NCBI GenBank assembly: GCA_027459525.1
Contig: DAIDIC010000210.1
Span: forward strand, 1 to 64,000
Length of the DNA: 64,000 bases
Direction of reading: 5' to 3'
Origin: JAJYBV01 sp021812265
GTDB lineage: Bacteria > Chloroflexota > Ktedonobacteria > Ktedonobacterales > JACDGC01
Made by a program: the position numbers and the translations under genes. This document shows, piece by piece, positions 44,708 through 54,716 of the stretch. The notes under the pieces were generated by a model. The model did not search any database and was not told the DNA's origin. It was given only the letters and a program-made list of their open reading frames with translations. The number at the start of each line of letters is the position of its first letter. Position 1 is the stretch's first letter.

Positions 44708-47056
44708 TTACATCGGAAATAATACTGCTTGTTCCGGGGGAGAAAAAAATTCGGCAAAAACGGCGCGGCTCAGCCCATTTTCTAATTTTGCGGCGTATTG
44801 ATTGCGCAAAATTTTTTTATAATATGCAACATCATAGTTGCGGGTATCTGCTCCGGTATATAAAGTAACTTGGCGCTGTCCGGCGTAATAAAACCGTATG
44901 CGTTCGCCTTTTGCCCATACCGTTTTGCCTGCCGCAAGCATCGCTTCATAGGGCGCTTCGCGGCGTGTTTGGCGGGTGTTTAGATATTCTTTGCTGCTTT
45001 TTGTCAGCCGCGCAGGTATCAGCATATCTTCTAACGGCAGCGCTTTTTCGGCAAGAAGCGTAAGATAGCGTTGAAATATTTGCGGGATAAGCGCGCTATT
45101 ATCGCGCAGCAACGCCGAAACGATTTCCGTAAGAAAATCGGCGCCAAACTTCTCAAATTTGCTGGAGCGAAACGCCACACCTTTTAAGATGATGATATCG
45201 TCATAGGTAAGCAGCGCATAGTTTTTCACCTCATGCGAAAGCATGGCCGCATATCGGCCCTCATATTCCAAATGTATCAACGGGGGCAGCAAAGTGTCTA
45301 CTTCTTGAACGATGGCGCGTTCCTCAGTTTCACTCCAAGATTCCGGAACACTAAAGTATACACCATCGGTATCAGCTTCAATTAATTCTGCGCCGCGCGC
45401 CTTAAGTTGTTCGCAAATAACATTCAAGGTATCACGGCCGCGCTTAGTAATTTCATTTGCAGCGTTCATATCGGCAAAGCGCGCTAAACGCACGGAGCCT
45501 AAATAGCCATAGGCCGAATTAATAATAATCTTCATTGCTGCAGAAAGGCTGTTATAACCGGCGCGCGCATTTTCCGGCAAAGAAGTATCTTTAGATAATT
45601 TTTTTGCTTGCAGGCGCTGCTCAACCAACCGATCGACAATTCCCAGCAAAGCGCCTAAGCTATCTTGCTGAGATCCAATATGAAATTGTCGCATTAAGGA
45701 TGGATATAAACTTGCCACATCGGCTTTTACCACATGTTTTTTAACGCCGGCGGCAAATAAAATAGTTGCCGCGCCGGAATGCGTTGCGCCATTGGGCTGA
45801 GTATACGCGGGAATAGCAGTTTGCGCGCGCAGATATGCGCGAAGCAGCATCGGCTCCAAAATTCCTGTTGCGGGTCCGGCGTCTGCAGCTCGTTCTCCGC
45901 GCCGCGGCGCCATTTTAGCCAAAGCAAAGGCCGCGCCGCCTAAAATTTCAGCAATGGAACCGGCCTCTATCACATCATCCATCGCATAGGCGCGCACTGC
46001 GTCTGGCTGTGTTTTCCATGTGTCATACACCGCGCCGCCGCTAAGATAAACACGGTTTGGCGCGGCAACTCCAAAATATTTCGCCGTATCTTTCAAACCA
46101 TGGTTTGGCAAAGCGCGCGCGGCAAAATCAAAACGCCGCACTGCGTCCAGCGTATCTATGATTTCTCTGCCTTGAATGCTGTAGCGCTGCCGGCCCAAAT
46201 TAGCAAGCGGAATGGCGTATGTATCAGAATCTTCGGTAAATGCGCGTACTGCGCCATACCCGCGGGCAGAGCCGCGCGCAGTTCCCAGCACAGATGGCGC
46301 GCCCTTTCGGCCCAGCGCCATAGCTACGCCAAGCTGTTGCGCGCGATAGAATAAAAACGGCAAATCAAACCCATGGATATTATGGTTTTCCAAAATATCG
46401 GGATCGGTTTCCTGAACAACTCGACAAAACGCTGCCAATAACTCTTTCTCTGCGGCGGCGTCATCGGCAGATTTTGCGCCAATATCCAAAATACCCTGAA
46501 AGCCAAAATTAGAATGAATGGCTATAAGAAACACGTGACTATCAGACGGATTCAGACCAGTGGTTTCAATATCAAAGCGCAAACGCCGTATATCGTTAAA
46601 ATCCAGCCCTTTATAATACGTTCGGCCACTGGCAATAAGATATTGTTCTTCAGGGGGCAGCCGCAAAACAATATCTTTGCTTAGTTCACCTATATGGCTG
46701 GCTTTTGGGTATCCGCGCTGTGCAGCGCCTGCTAAAATATTTCTTTCAAGCAAACTATTATTTGCGCAGGAAAGTTTCCACTGCAGCGCGCCGGTTCCTT
46801 GCAATTTTTGCGCATAGATAACGGTGGGGTCTGCCTTTTCGGGAAATTCATATTGTATTTTTGGATACGTTAGCATAGCCAGATCAGAAATAAGCGCCCA
46901 TGGGAGAAAATAATCGCGCTCTAAAACCACAGGCTCACGCAGCGATGTGCGCCGCCATACCATAACCGAACCATTGTGCTGCGCCAATATCGATACAATA
47001 CCGGGAGTAGTATCCCATCCCCAAAGCCAATCTTCCGGTGAAGCAATACTCATCAT
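44708..47056 (-). CDS. family-B DNA polymerase
   Basis: A 782-residue family-B polymerase with a 3'-5' exonuclease. Exonuclease motifs are FDIETTGLNPSDSHVF, ENHNIHGFDLPFLF and YAMDDVIEAG; polymerase motifs are KADVASLYPSLM (motif A), KIIINSAYGYLGS (motif B) and EADTDGVYFS (motif C with DTD). All catalytic acids are present. It resembles archaeal-type or Pol II-like enzymes found in some Chloroflexota and may act in repair or lesion bypass. I start at the ATG at 47056 (AAAGG 6 bases upstream). It follows dnaG, sigA and ybaK on the same strand. Confidence 0.9.
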   Translation of the reverse strand: MMSIASPEDWLWGWDTTPGIVSILAQHNGSVMVWRRTSLREPVVLERDYFLPWALISDLAMLTYPKIQYEFPEKADPTVIYAQKLQGTGALQWKLSCANNSLLERNILAGAAQRGYPKASHIGELSKDIVLRLPPEEQYLIASGRTYYKGLDFNDIRRLRFDIETTGLNPSDSHVFLIAIHSNFGFQGILDIGAKSADDAAAEKELLAAFCRVVQETDPDILENHNIHGFDLPFLFYRAQQLGVAMALGRKGAPSVLGTARGSARGYGAVRAFTEDSDTYAIPLANLGRQRYSIQGREIIDTLDAVRRFDFAARALPNHGLKDTAKYFGVAAPNRVYLSGGAVYDTWKTQPDAVRAYAMDDVIEAGSIAEILGGAAFALAKMAPRRGERAADAGPATGILEPMLLRAYLRAQTAIPAYTQPNGATHSGAATILFAAGVKKHVVKADVASLYPSLMRQFHIGSQQDSLGALLGIVDRLVEQRLQAKKLSKDTSLPENARAGYNSLSAAMKIIINSAYGYLGSVRLARFADMNAANEITKRGRDTLNVICEQLKARGAELIEADTDGVYFSVPESWSETEERAIVQEVDTLLPPLIHLEYEGRYAAMLSHEVKNYALLTYDDIIILKGVAFRSSKFEKFGADFLTEIVSALLRDNSALIPQIFQRYLTLLAEKALPLEDMLIPARLTKSSKEYLNTRQTRREAPYEAMLAAGKTVWAKGERIRFYYAGQRQVTLYTGADTRNYDVAYYKKILRNQYAAKLENGLSRAVFAEFFSPPEQAVLFPM

Positions 47057-47122
47057 GAAAACCTTTGCGAGATATTTTGTTCTAAGTATATCATAGCGCA
47101 AAAACCGCAGGAAAGTCTGCAG

Positions 47123-47617
47123 TTATTTTTTGTCCGTGGAAGAAGCGCGCAGCAGTTCACATTGCGTTATACGCAGTAAATCTGCAGTTTGCAGCTGCAC
47201 ATCTATCCCGCGCTGCCCTGCGCTCACATAGATGGTAGGATTATTGTGCGCAGAATCGTCGATATACATAGCAAAACGCCGGTTCAGCAGCGCCAAAGCT
47301 GATATGCCGCCAACTTTTAGTCCGGTGAGCAATTCTGCCTGTGTATGCGGCGCCATATGAACACTCTTCAAACCGATTTCGCGGGCAAATGCGCGTTCAT
47401 CTAAAGATGCGCAGGCCGGCAGCATCACAAGCATTGGGCGAGAGCTTGGCACATCGGAGAGTACAACCAATGTTTTAAAAACGCGATCTGCCGGGGCTTC
47501 AATCGCCTGCGCCACCAATACAGCGTCGCGAATATCTTCGGGATACGTGTGAATGGTATACGCTATCTTCATTGCGTCAAGCGTTCTCATTGCCAACGTT
47601 TTAGAGATTTTAACCAT
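47123..47617 (-). CDS. ybaK: YbaK/EbsC-type aminoacyl-tRNA deacylase
   Basis: A 164-residue YbaK-like editing enzyme that hydrolyses mis-charged tRNAs, classically Cys-tRNA(Pro). Features are KTLVVLSDVPSSRPMLVMLPA with the conserved catalytic Lys in VFKTLVV, GLKVGGISALAL and the final NNPTIYVSAGQRGIDVQL. The ATG at 47617 has no clear ribosome site; it lies 20 bp after the sigA stop, so reinitiation or coupling is likely. The frame is open to 47629 via a TTG. Confidence 0.88.
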   Translation of the reverse strand: MVKISKTLAMRTLDAMKIAYTIHTYPEDIRDAVLVAQAIEAPADRVFKTLVVLSDVPSSRPMLVMLPACASLDERAFAREIGLKSVHMAPHTQAELLTGLKVGGISALALLNRRFAMYIDDSAHNNPTIYVSAGQRGIDVQLQTADLLRITQCELLRASSTDKK

Positions 47618-47637
47618 ACAATTTTGCAAAAAACAAA

Positions 47638-48822
47638 TCAGTCAAGATATTCTTTCAGACGGCGCATTTTGCTTGGCATGCGCAGTTTACGAAGCGCTTT
47701 CGATTCTATTTGGCGAATGCGCTCGCGGGTAACACGGAATTCGCGGCCAACCTCTTCTAATGTGCGGCCTTTGGTGCCATCTAAGCCAAAGCGCAGTTGC
47801 AAAACTTTGCGTTCTCTGTCGGTTAAAGCGGCCAGCACTTCATCTACCTGTTCGCGAAGAATTTTTTTTGTTGCGGCTTCGGGTGGGGTAAGGGAAGTAT
47901 GATCTTCCAGAAAATCACTTAAATGCGAATCATCTTCTTCACCAATGGGGGTTTCCAAACTCACCGGCTCTTGATTCACTTTCACAATTTCACGGACTTT
48001 ATCAGGGCTGATATTCATTTCCAAGGCAATTTCTTCAGGAAGAGGTTCACGTCCAAGTTCTTGGGTTAACCGACGAGTGATGCGCATCATTTTATTGATG
48101 GTTTCAACCATATGAACGGGAACGCGAATAGTGCGGGATTGATCGGCAATAGAGCGTGAAATTGCTTGGCGAATCCACCATGTGGCGTATGTGCTGAACT
48201 TATAGCCTTTAGTATAATCAAATTTTTCAACCGCGCGCAGTAAACCGATATTGCCTTCTTGAATAAGATCCAGCAAACTCATGCCTCGGCCAACAAATTT
48301 TTTAGCAACGCTGACAACTAGGCGAAGGTTAGCTTCTGTCAGTCGTTTTTGCGCTTCAATACCGTCATTGATAAGGCGTTTATTACGTTGGGTGTGTGTT
48401 TTTTTAATTTCAACCAGTCCTCGTTGCACACGAATAGCAAACGCAACTTCTTCATCATAAGAAAGCAGGGGAACTTTACCAATTTCGCGCAGATATACCC
48501 GCACAGGGTCATCGGCAGAGCATTCAGACTCTAGGGAAAGCAAGCTGGAGGAATGAGCGATATGGGTATGTACGCCATTAGAGTCATTTGCTTCTTCAGT
48601 ATTTTCTTCTTCAAAACTCCAAGAGGCTTCATGCATATCTTCTGTTTCAATATCACCGGCAACGAATTGCTGCGCAATAATCTGAAATTGAGCAGAGGGG
48701 TGAGCGCTGTCTGAAAAACCATGATCTGAAGATGTATCGGCAAAAATAGGCTCTCGATCGACAAGCTGCTGATCAGCGGTGTTCCACTGAGATGAAAGCG
48801 AGCGACGGCTATATTGGCGCAT
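47638..48822 (-). CDS. sigA: primary sigma factor (sigma-70, RpoD/SigA)
   Basis: A 394-residue sigma-70 factor. Region 1.2 (DDPVRVYLREIGKVPLLSY), regions 2.1-2.4 (LVVSVAKKFVGRGMSLLDLIQEGNIGLLRAVEKFDYTKGYKFSTYATWWIRQAI, given as the span near residues 170-225), region 3 and region 4.2 (RTLEEVGREFRVTRERIRQIESKALRKLR) are present, and the C-terminus is typical. The N-terminus is acidic and lacks a clear region 1.1. The ATG at 48822 has GGAGG 8 bases upstream. It follows dnaG, the usual macromolecular-synthesis pairing. Confidence 0.95.
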   Translation of the reverse strand: MRQYSRRSLSSQWNTADQQLVDREPIFADTSSDHGFSDSAHPSAQFQIIAQQFVAGDIETEDMHEASWSFEEENTEEANDSNGVHTHIAHSSSLLSLESECSADDPVRVYLREIGKVPLLSYDEEVAFAIRVQRGLVEIKKTHTQRNKRLINDGIEAQKRLTEANLRLVVSVAKKFVGRGMSLLDLIQEGNIGLLRAVEKFDYTKGYKFSTYATWWIRQAISRSIADQSRTIRVPVHMVETINKMMRITRRLTQELGREPLPEEIALEMNISPDKVREIVKVNQEPVSLETPIGEEDDSHLSDFLEDHTSLTPPEAATKKILREQVDEVLAALTDRERKVLQLRFGLDGTKGRTLEEVGREFRVTRERIRQIESKALRKLRMPSKMRRLKEYLD

Positions 48823-48958
48823 GAACAATTCCTCCAACGAAACCTGTGTACTGCAACTTAAGTATGCATTATTGAGTTATACAAATCAATCAATAGTACG
48901 CAGAAAAAACTGAAAACTACCTTAAAACTAGCTGGCAGTTTTTTTTGCAGAGCATTTA

Positions 48959-50968
48959 TTACGTTTGAAGCAAAGCTTCATCATCGATACGTTTGCGTTT
49001 AGCTAAAAGCGTAAAGCTTTTTTCGCGCAACGCCTGAACAGAACTGAAATCGTTTTGTTCAGCTGCTTCATGCTGTAATACAGATATTTGGTTGATTGCT
49101 TCCGTCAACCTGACTTTTTTAAGTCGTAACGCCAGTTGCTTGGCTGTCCGTGCCAAAAGAGCGCTATCTTGTGTTTGCTGAACGGTATGCATTGATTTCA
49201 ACCGCTCATAAACATCGACTAAAACAGGTGAAGATTCTATCAACGCTGACGCAGTACTTTCACTATCCTGTCTGCCGCTTGCTTGCAAAATCAGGCTAAA
49301 TAACGCTCTTGTCTCGGTTCCTTCGAAGTCATTCACTTCAATTATAACATATATCTCCTGTGCAATAATAGGGTAGTTAATAATCAGGGAAAGGATCTGT
49401 TCTTCAAGCGTGTTTCCTAGTCTCATCCGCTCCGAAATAGCTCCGGATCTGGGAGATTCTGCCACAGAAGCGTCATCTGTGTCATAGTACTTATTAGCTA
49501 TGCCATCTGGCGCAGTACTGCTTTGAGATCGTTTTTGTGCGGCGCCGGCGGCATATTTTCGGCGCAGCCGATTCATTTCATGAATAGCGTCGCGTTCCTG
49601 TAACTGCATTTCGCTGGCAACGCGGCGCACATACATATCGCGTTTTAAAGGATCTGCCATAACCGCAATTGCCTGAAGCAATTCATGGCTGGCTTTCAGG
49701 CGTTCGTAAGAATTGCGCAGATCGTGTGCGCCCATAATATTTTTTATGGCAAATTCAATTAAAGGCATTGCCGCATTCATTTGCTGCTGCCACGCCACAG
49801 GATTGGCGCGAATAAATTCATCAGGATCTATACCATCCGGCAGCTCCATAATAGTAATCTCAGCGTTTACCTGTTCTTCAAACTGTATAGGGCTTTGTGG
49901 CAGCGGTGAATATTTCCCTGCTTTTTTACCTTTAAACCGCGGCTCTTCAGCTACAGGAGCCAAGTGTTGAGGAACTAACGAACGATCGAAGCCCTCCTGC
50001 GCAACTTCGATAGCGCGCAGCGTCGCCATTTGGCCGGCAGAATCGGGGTCGAGCGCCAAGGTGAGCTTATTGGTTAATTTCTTAATAATTTCCACATGTT
50101 TGGCGGTTATGGCGCTGCCAATACAAGCAACCGTATTACGAAAATGATATTGCTGCGCAATAATTGCGTCGAAATATCCCTCTACAATAACGATTCGGTC
50201 TTCTTTGCGCACCGCTTCCCGCGCGGTGTCTAAGCCATACAGCGTTGCGCTTTTATCAAACAGCGGTGTTTGCGGCGAGTTTAAATATTTAGGCGTTCCG
50301 CCGCCCAATTCACGGCCGCCAAACGCTATTACTCCGCGAGTATCGCGAATGGGAAACATAATACGGCTGCGAAAATATTCTGCCGTAAAACCGGTTTCCT
50401 CTTTTATATGCGCTAAACCGGCTTCAATAATCAACTGGCTGGGAAAACCCTGCTCTTGCAGAAATTGTAGCGCGCCGCCATGTTCCGGCGCATATCCCAA
50501 ACGAAATTTTATGATTGTTTCGTTTGTAACTCCCCGAGATTGTAAATATGATCGCGCTTTTGCCGCCGCGTTCGCCGCCAGCAATTGATGATGGTACCAC
50601 AGCGCCGCCGCTTCATTCACCTCACGCAATTTCTGCAAATGTTCGCGCCGCTCTGCAGATCCCGCAGAAAACTCAATATCCGTAAAACCAATTGGAATCC
50701 CGGCTTTGTCTGCAAGCTCACTCAGCGCATCGTGAAATGTCAGAGATTGTGTTTTCATCAAAAAGGTGAATATATCGCCGCCTTCGCCGCAACCAAAGCA
50801 GCGCCACGTTCCGGTTTCGGGAAAGACATAAAAAGAAGGTGTTTTTTCCCCATGAAACGGGCATAACCCTTTATAGCCTTTTCCGGAGCGCTTTAACTCC
50901 ACAACCGCCCCTATTTCCTGAACAACATCTATTCGGGCCTTAATCTGATCGATAGGGGAATCTGCCAT
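48959..50968 (-). CDS. dnaG: DNA primase
   Basis: A 669-residue primase that lays down RNA primers for replication. The N-terminal zinc finger (CPFHGEKTPSF and CFGCGEGGD) is intact, followed by the RNA polymerase and TOPRIM domain with IVEGYFDAI and LALDPDSAGQ, and a C-terminal helicase-binding part. A roughly 60-residue acidic insertion follows the TOPRIM DPDSAGQ motif. The ATG at 50968 has GGGAGG 7 bases upstream; the frame continues to 50983. It is the first gene of the dnaG-sigA-ybaK-polB strand. Confidence 0.95.
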   Translation of the reverse strand: MADSPIDQIKARIDVVQEIGAVVELKRSGKGYKGLCPFHGEKTPSFYVFPETGTWRCFGCGEGGDIFTFLMKTQSLTFHDALSELADKAGIPIGFTDIEFSAGSAERREHLQKLREVNEAAALWYHHQLLAANAAAKARSYLQSRGVTNETIIKFRLGYAPEHGGALQFLQEQGFPSQLIIEAGLAHIKEETGFTAEYFRSRIMFPIRDTRGVIAFGGRELGGGTPKYLNSPQTPLFDKSATLYGLDTAREAVRKEDRIVIVEGYFDAIIAQQYHFRNTVACIGSAITAKHVEIIKKLTNKLTLALDPDSAGQMATLRAIEVAQEGFDRSLVPQHLAPVAEEPRFKGKKAGKYSPLPQSPIQFEEQVNAEITIMELPDGIDPDEFIRANPVAWQQQMNAAMPLIEFAIKNIMGAHDLRNSYERLKASHELLQAIAVMADPLKRDMYVRRVASEMQLQERDAIHEMNRLRRKYAAGAAQKRSQSSTAPDGIANKYYDTDDASVAESPRSGAISERMRLGNTLEEQILSLIINYPIIAQEIYVIIEVNDFEGTETRALFSLILQASGRQDSESTASALIESSPVLVDVYERLKSMHTVQQTQDSALLARTAKQLALRLKKVRLTEAINQISVLQHEAAEQNDFSSVQALREKSFTLLAKRKRIDDEALLQT

Positions 50969-51347
50969 AGCGCCGCCTCCCAAGTCTCCGGCGGAAATAT
51001 GCCCGAAATATCAAGGATTCGGTACCACCGGCTGATTATATCGATTTGGTTTTTGTGTATGATGTTCTGTAACAGCAGAACTATTCCGCTGCCGCAGATA
51101 TGTGTTACGTTACGCTTTATTGCGCTGCGCTTAGTGATATTATTGTACAAATCAGCAGAACATTTCATTTGTATGGGAAATTTGCTGCAATAAAAACTGC
51201 GTTACGCCATTTGACGGCGGCCAGAAATAATAAAACACAATATATTCATTGCCGGCAAAATTATTTTGGTCCCATACCTGCGAATAATTCAATTCATTCC
51301 ATGATACAATATGCATATGAAACGATTGCCTGAAAGGACGCTTTGTA
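50969..51347. other. divergent intergenic region between dnaG and murG
   Basis: About 380 bp with the outward promoters of both genes. A TACAAT at 51305-51310 could be the -10 of murG; the rest is unremarkable. Confidence 0.4.
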
Positions 51348-52586
51348 ATGGCGTCAATTGAACCAACCGATACCATTCCTTCATTAAAACGCGCCGAACG
51401 ATCCCTGCGAGTTATCATTTCTGGCGGGGGAACCGGCGGACACATCTATCCGGCGCTGGCTGTGGCCCAGATATTAGCTGAATCCTATGGCGCCGAAATA
51501 TTATATATCGGAGACGCCGATGGCCCAGAGGTAAAACTGGCGCCGGCGGCAGGGTTCCGGCTGAAAACTATTCACGCCGGCAAACTGGTTCGCTATTGGT
51601 CAAAAGAGTTGATACAAGAGCTGGCCAATGTTCCGGTGGGGTTTTTTGAGGCGCGGCAAATTGTTCATGAATTTGATCCACAGGCGGTGTTTACCAGCGG
51701 CGGCTATGTAGCCACACCGGTTGGGGTAGCCGCGCGCGCGCATGGCGCTCCGGTATTAATTCACCAACAAGATGTATCGCCAAATTTAGCAAATAAACTG
51801 CTTAAACCATTTGCCACACGCATCTCGGTTTCGTTTCACGATTCGCTGCGTTATTTCCCCCCAGATAAAACTACGGTTTCGGGCAACCCGGTGCGCAAAG
51901 CAATACTCGACGCAGCCCAGTTATCTCGCGCACAAGCTAAACAATTATCAGGTTTTGCCGATGATCTTCCATTGATAGTAGTTACAGGGGGAAGCCAAGG
52001 CGCGCGGCGCATTAACCAAGTTGTATGTGAAATATTGCCGGTTATTCTGCCAAAAGCGAATGTTTTGCATATCAGTGGCAGGCAGACATTCCAAGAAACG
52101 GTTGAACGTTCTGTTCAAGCGTTAACCTCGTTGCCGGAAGATGTGCGCGCGCGATATAAACTAACGCCATATCTTGATAATGAAATGGGGGCAGCGCTTG
52201 CCGCCGCAGATTTTGTTATTGCGCGTTCTGGCGCCGCCACACTGGCAGAGCTTGCGGTTTTAAGTAGAGCCTCAATTTTAGCGCCGCTACCGCCAGGCTT
52301 TAGCGGATCTCCGCAAGAAATTAACGCCAATATGTTTGCCGATAAAGGCGCCGCAGTGGTTATTCCGGACGATGCGTTTACAGCGGCGCGGCTCTTACAA
52401 TCGGCGCTTAACCTGCTGGAAAACAGCGCGCAAGTACGGGCAATGGAAACAGCGGCGCAGCAATTTTCTCAGCCAAACGCCGCAAATGATATTGCGGCGC
52501 AGGTTGCGCGGCTGGGCGCCGAGTATAGGGTTCAACGCCGCAAAGATCGCGCACGGCGAATAGTTGAACGAGCGTCTCGGCAATGA
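51348..52586 (+). CDS. murG: MurG, lipid II synthase glycosyltransferase
   Basis: UDP-N-acetylglucosamine:undecaprenyl-pyrophosphoryl-MurNAc-pentapeptide transferase, the last cytoplasmic step of peptidoglycan precursor synthesis. The nucleotide-sugar signature ISGGGTGGHIYPALAVA opens the protein after a short extension; VTGGSQGARRINQVV and SGAATLAELAVL mark the second lobe. Its 412 residues exceed the usual 360 through both ends. AAAGGA lies 9 bases before the ATG. It stands outside a dcw cluster and precedes a receptor kinase gene. Confidence 0.95.
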   Translation: MASIEPTDTIPSLKRAERSLRVIISGGGTGGHIYPALAVAQILAESYGAEILYIGDADGPEVKLAPAAGFRLKTIHAGKLVRYWSKELIQELANVPVGFFEARQIVHEFDPQAVFTSGGYVATPVGVAARAHGAPVLIHQQDVSPNLANKLLKPFATRISVSFHDSLRYFPPDKTTVSGNPVRKAILDAAQLSRAQAKQLSGFADDLPLIVVTGGSQGARRINQVVCEILPVILPKANVLHISGRQTFQETVERSVQALTSLPEDVRARYKLTPYLDNEMGAALAAADFVIARSGAATLAELAVLSRASILAPLPPGFSGSPQEINANMFADKGAAVVIPDDAFTAARLLQSALNLLENSAQVRAMETAAQQFSQPNAANDIAAQVARLGAEYRVQRRKDRARRIVERASRQ

Positions 52587-52646
52587 CAGCAATGGGGTTT
52601 TGCGCGCAGATGTGTATAAACAGAGATTCATTCAAGAGAGGGCGCC

Positions 52647-54434
52647 ATGGGATGGAGTGAACTGATTAACTCTGAACTGGATGGGTATAAAATTATTAAA
52701 GAAATAGCCCGCGGAGGCACTTCGCGGGTATATCTTGGCGTGCATTTACAAACAGGGCAGGAAACTGCAATAAAGGTAATGGCGGTTAATGTAGACGGCG
52801 GAGAGCAAAATTCCTTTGTCCGCAGATTTGAACAGGAATCTCAAGCAGTGCTGATGCTGAATCATCCCAATATTGTGCAGGTATATTCCGTCGGGAAAAA
52901 TGATGAATTTGTATATATGATTATGCAATTGGTCTCCGGCGGCACGCTGCGCGATAAACTCGGCAAGCCGCTGCCGGTTCCTGAAGCCGTATCGCTGATT
53001 TCACAAATGGCGCGCGCGCTGCATCATGCGCACCAACGCAATATAGTGCACCGTGATGTAAAGCCAGCCAATATGCTGGTAGACGATAAAGACACTTCAC
53101 ATCTTTTACTGGCAGATTTTGGTATTGCCAAAATCATCGGCATGCAAGGCATCACCAAAACGGGCACAGCGTTGGGCACGCCGGAATATATGGCGCCGGA
53201 GCAGGCCCAAGGCGAAGTTATTGACCACCGCGCAGATATTTATGGCTTAGGCTGTGTGCTTTACGAAACGTTGGCCGGCCGCCCGCCTTTTTCTGGGCCT
53301 ACCGCTTTTTCAACCTGTTATCAACATGTGCATTACCGTCCGCCATATATTCGGGGATTTAACCCGGATGTTTCACGAAAACTTGCGCTGATTATTGAAA
53401 AAGCGCTGGCTAAAAATCCCGCAGATCGTTTTGCCACTGCCGAGGAGTTTGCCGAAGCGCTATATCCATTTTCGGAAGCGCAGCCGGATAGACATATCCC
53501 GCCTGCCCCACCCATTGAAGGCTTAAATACCGACAGAGATTTTTCCCGCCCGCAGCTGCGGCTGGCGCCAAACCCAGAAATACAGGAACAACAGTCATCT
53601 TCTTTTGAGGAGCCAATTTCAGTTGAAATAAATCCGCCGGTGTTGGATATTTCTATGATTCGCCGAGCCACGATACCGACGCCCACAGCGCACACCGATG
53701 ACGAAACCACTCGCCAAACCACCGAGGTAACCCCGGTAGCCACACCATTGCGGCCGCGCCACACCAGACCGATAGAAAAAAATTCTCCGGTTAAAAATCA
53801 CGCCGTATCTCCGCCGGTTATGCAACCGCACACCGAGGCTCCGCGCCACAGCAGCAACGCTTCCGCCGGCTCCGGATCAGATCACCGCGCACAACCGCCG
53901 GCGCGCAAGCCCGATAATAAATTGGGAAAAGCGCTTATTTTCCTTGCGGCTATTTTAGCCCTAGGGTCTATCGCTTTAGCTGTGCCGCATTTTTTAAATA
54001 AAAACCAGCCGGCAGCTTTGGCTACAGCTACACTGGCGCCTACAGACACAGCCACACTGGCTCCTACAGCCACACTGGCGCCAACGGTAACCGCCGCGCC
54101 CGCAACAGCAACCACCGCGCCACAGGCAGGCGCTATTACAAAAGCGACAGCAAATTCCGTAATAGATCTAAGCTGTTCTATTTCCAAATCCGTTTTTCCG
54201 GCGTATTCACAAGTATATATTAACATTTGTATAAACTCCGGATATGGCTCGGGAGTCATTTCTGCTGTATATTACCGCAACGGCGCATTTATAATACGTT
54301 CATCTTATTCCGGCGCTTCCGCCGGAGGATATTATCTTTCCGCAGACTCTTCCGTCATGCAGCCGGGATCTTACACCGTAGATGTTCAATGGAATAGTCA
54401 AACTGAATATACGTTATTATTTACTGTTTCATAG
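52647..54434 (+). CDS. receptor-like Ser/Thr protein kinase
   Basis: A 595-residue Hanks-type kinase, apparently active: glycine loop IARGGTSRVYLG (20-31), Lys43, HRDVKPANM with Asp137, DFGIAK with Asp157, and APE. After a proline-rich linker (about 280-420), a transmembrane helix (about 425-447) and an Ala/Thr/Pro-rich spacer with repeated ATLAPT units come about 90 residues of beta-rich extracytoplasmic domain. No PASTA domain is attached. AGGG precedes the ATG at 52647. It follows murG by 60 bp and precedes a signalling gene set, so it may sense envelope state. Confidence 0.9.
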   Translation: MGWSELINSELDGYKIIKEIARGGTSRVYLGVHLQTGQETAIKVMAVNVDGGEQNSFVRRFEQESQAVLMLNHPNIVQVYSVGKNDEFVYMIMQLVSGGTLRDKLGKPLPVPEAVSLISQMARALHHAHQRNIVHRDVKPANMLVDDKDTSHLLLADFGIAKIIGMQGITKTGTALGTPEYMAPEQAQGEVIDHRADIYGLGCVLYETLAGRPPFSGPTAFSTCYQHVHYRPPYIRGFNPDVSRKLALIIEKALAKNPADRFATAEEFAEALYPFSEAQPDRHIPPAPPIEGLNTDRDFSRPQLRLAPNPEIQEQQSSSFEEPISVEINPPVLDISMIRRATIPTPTAHTDDETTRQTTEVTPVATPLRPRHTRPIEKNSPVKNHAVSPPVMQPHTEAPRHSSNASAGSGSDHRAQPPARKPDNKLGKALIFLAAILALGSIALAVPHFLNKNQPAALATATLAPTDTATLAPTATLAPTVTAAPATATTAPQAGAITKATANSVIDLSCSISKSVFPAYSQVYINICINSGYGSGVISAVYYRNGAFIIRSSYSGASAGGYYLSADSSVMQPGSYTVDVQWNSQTEYTLLFTVS

Positions 54435-54550
54435 CAATTTTGGTTATCTTCTGCCATAATAGTATATAAAGTCTTGACGATTGCGCAGACCTATGATAGC
54501 CTACTTACTAAGATGCGCTGTCTTGGTTGTATGGCTTAATATATAATTAT

Positions 54551-54635
54551 AGGACTTTCGCTTGTTACCTTATTTGGAAATTTGCAAGGCTCTCCTTGCG
54601 CAGGATTTGGGGTATCCCTCCCAAATGCTCTCATC
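54551..54635 (+). repeat. degenerate end of the dispersed repeat family
   Basis: Starts T-AGGACTTTCGCTT like the left end of the full copies, but the interior differs (GCAAGG/CCTTGC and ATTTGGG/CCCAAAT hairpins) and no right end is visible. It is either a truncated copy or a related subfamily. It lies between the kinase and the small coiled-coil gene. Confidence 0.5.
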
Positions 54636-54716
54636 GGCGCAGTATGTAAGACAACCTTGAATGGTTCCGGCGGAAAACTAGCGTCAAAAAGATATTTCAT
54701 ACAATAAAGGGTCAAT

